Shown: positions 20,532-64,000 of the stretch, piece by piece
Numbering within the stretch: the stretch's first letter is position 1
How the letters are laid out: every line of letters starts with the position of its first letter
Source of the DNA: Saccharina japonica
Taxonomy: Eukaryota; Sar; Phaeophyceae; Laminariales; Laminariaceae
Length of the DNA: 64,000 nucleotides
Reading direction: 5' to 3'
Assembly (NCBI GenBank): GCA_008828725.1
Contig: MEHQ01003986.1
Location: forward strand, 1-64,000
Notes under the pieces: model-generated
What the model was told of the DNA's origin: nothing
Database searches by the model: none
Seen by the model: the letters and a program-made list of their open reading frames with translations, nothing else
Position numbers and translations under genes: made by a program

Positions 20532-64000
<43,469 letters not shown>

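Overview
This window is nuclear DNA of a photosynthetic alga with a red-lineage secondary plastid, most likely an ochrophyte (stramenopile). The lineage evidence is a predicted bipartite plastid-targeting presequence with a phenylalanine at the signal-peptide cleavage site (V-S-A|F). Both genes are broken into short GT-AG exons separated by large, repeat-filled introns, and I see no bacterial-style gene packing. No species can be named from sequence alone.

Only two protein-coding genes could be supported. They lie head to head around a 384-bp shared upstream region (20148-20531). On the minus strand, nine exons from 20147 down to 3950 join, with matching phases at nearly every junction, into a protein of about 526 residues. 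It is a plastid-type site-2 intramembrane protease (peptidase M50, RseP/ARASP group) with a presequence, HEAGH zinc motif, PDZ domain, LDGG motif and an EF-hand-like acidic loop. On the plus strand, an importin-beta superfamily karyopherin most like importin-9 starts at 20532; recognisable exons lie at 20.5, 51.8, 52.1, 52.8, 54.7, 57.6 and 60.9 kb, and it runs off the right edge. If no exon was missed, its first intron is about 31 kb. The two products share no pathway: one acts in a plastid membrane and the other at the nuclear pore. The shared promoter is the only link seen.

Everything else is repeats. Region 1-3.9 kb is the 3' flank of the protease gene, with MITEs and minisatellites. Region 4-19.9 kb is the protease introns: microsatellites, minisatellites, a ~105-bp satellite at 8.4-9.4 kb, an AATT-rich degenerate array at 16.1-16.7 kb and poly(C)-associated repeats. 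Region 20.9-51.8 kb is the giant intron, packed with tRNA-derived SINEs (only seen at 23.1-44.4 kb), several hairpin MITE families (Harbinger-like with TAA duplications, piggyBac-like with TTAA, pogo/Tc1-like with TA, Stowaway-like) and minisatellites. Region 51.8-64 kb holds the clustered importin exons, full-length copies of a ~500-bp repeat ending in ATGAGTAC plus poly(C), a >1-kb CCCTA array carrying an assembly artefact, and a ~1-kb CTA array.

The most unusual signals are: a ~98-bp tandem array at 61.0-61.4 kb that repeats the end of an importin exon together with its 5' splice donor five times; an acceptor-like tandem array just upstream of another importin exon; two unrelated repeat families that share the same poly(C)-tailed terminus; and a Ca-binding-type loop in the site-2 protease. 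Exon boundaries come from reading motifs, phases and splice consensus by eye; no alignment or search was run.
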